From contig NZ_CP040814.1 in NCBI RefSeq assembly GCF_019443965.1, forward strand, positions 62,001-126,000: DNA of 64,000 bases. The letters run 5' to 3'. The position numbers and the translations under genes are program-made. The DNA comes from Salinibacterium sp. M195. Lineage in GTDB: Bacteria; Actinomycetota; Actinomycetes; Actinomycetales; Microbacteriaceae. This document shows positions 63,693 to 64,000 of the stretch, piece by piece (the stretch's first letter is position 1; every line of letters starts with the position of its first letter). The notes beneath the pieces were generated by a model. That model worked only from the letters and a program-made list of their open reading frames with translations. It searched no databases and was not told the DNA's origin.

Positions 63693-64000
63693 TCAGTTCA
63701 ACTCCTCAAGCGACTTGGTGCGACGGAAACTGATGATTGCGATGCCCGCCACCAGAATGAAGATGATGATCGCGAACGCACTCGCGAGACCGTAGTCGCG
63801 GTTGGCTCCCACGAAGGCGACTTTGTAGACCATCGAAATCAGGATGTCCGTCGCACCAACATTCACCCCTGCGGAGACATCGCGCGGCCCACCGTTGGTG
63901 AGCATGTAGATGAGGTTGAAGTTGTTGAAGTTGAACGCGAATGACGAGATCAACAGCGGCGCTACCGACACCAGCAGCAGGGGTAGCTTCACGAATCTAA
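63693..64000 (-). CDS. malF: sugar ABC transporter permease (MalF-like), C-terminal part only
   Basis: The visible 102 codons are the C-terminus: VKLPLLLVSVAPLLISSFAFNFNNFNLIYMLTNGGPRDVSAGVNVGATDILISMVYKVAFVGANRDYGLASAFAIIIFILVAGIAIISFRR, in which FNNFNLIYMLTNGGP is typical of MalF. The start lies beyond the right edge of the window. The solute-binding protein is expected further upstream on the same strand. Confidence 0.9.
   Translation of the reverse strand, partial: RFVKLPLLLVSVAPLLISSFAFNFNNFNLIYMLTNGGPRDVSAGVNVGATDILISMVYKVAFVGANRDYGLASAFAIIIFILVAGIAIISFRRTKSLEELN

Overview
The window looks like a chromosomal segment of a high-GC Gram-positive actinobacterium, most likely of the family Microbacteriaceae (Salinibacterium/Leifsonia-like). 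This is inferred from the order tRNA-Trp–secE–nusG–rplK–rplA, a NusG with a long acidic N-terminal extension, a murB next to two MaoC-type dehydratases, a sortase-E-type LAxTG surface protein, and many actinobacterial families such as DUF998 and DUF6153-like proteins. No rRNA, CRISPR array, insertion sequence or prophage was seen.

Layout. 0–4.9 kb: a stand-alone YqaJ-type nuclease, a DUF998 membrane protein, a GNAT acetyltransferase, then the translation/transcription core (rplA, rplK, nusG, secE, tRNA-Trp) on the minus strand. 5.3–9.7 kb: a large LAYTG-anchored surface protein, a class I aminotransferase and a HEAT-repeat protein with an Asp-Ser tail. 9.7–13.9 kb: a lipoprotein divergent from an ABC-2 exporter–histidine kinase–response regulator operon. 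13.9–15.9 kb: murB with two hydratase genes. 16.0–16.25 kb: a self-contained transcription unit for a 27-residue peptide ending CDSCQ, with promoter, 26-bp inverted-repeat operator, perfect ribosome binding site and terminator.

16.5–27.9 kb is a catabolic island: TRAP transporter (dctP, dctQ, dctM), dehydrogenases, a PCC/DUF296 protein, a free lipoyl protein, E1-alpha and E1-beta of a thiamine-diphosphate dehydrogenase and, on the other strand, an FCD-type GntR regulator, an amidase and a Gfo/Idh oxidoreductase. Three CTGGT-N3-ACCA(G) sites stand before dctP, before the PCC gene and before the regulator, which suggests one regulon for uptake and oxidation of an unidentified acid.

From 24.0 to 37.0 kb eleven of fifteen genes carry single-base frameshifts (15 in all, 13 of them +1), including alanine dehydrogenase. 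Flanking regions show none. This points to locally poor sequence rather than gene decay.

37–47 kb: Lrp-type regulator (divergent from ald), acetyltransferase, SRPBCC protein, beta-propeller lipoprotein, AlkD-like protein, MarR regulator with an EmrB-type exporter, threonine aldolase, CDF metal exporter. 47–57 kb: an oligopeptide-type ABC transporter with an amidohydrolase, divergent from threonine dehydrogenase–kbl–GntR(UTRA), with a HutC-like operator between them. 57–64 kb: quinone oxidoreductase, polytopic membrane protein, epimerase, and a GH13 glucosidase with MalG and a partial MalF at the right edge.
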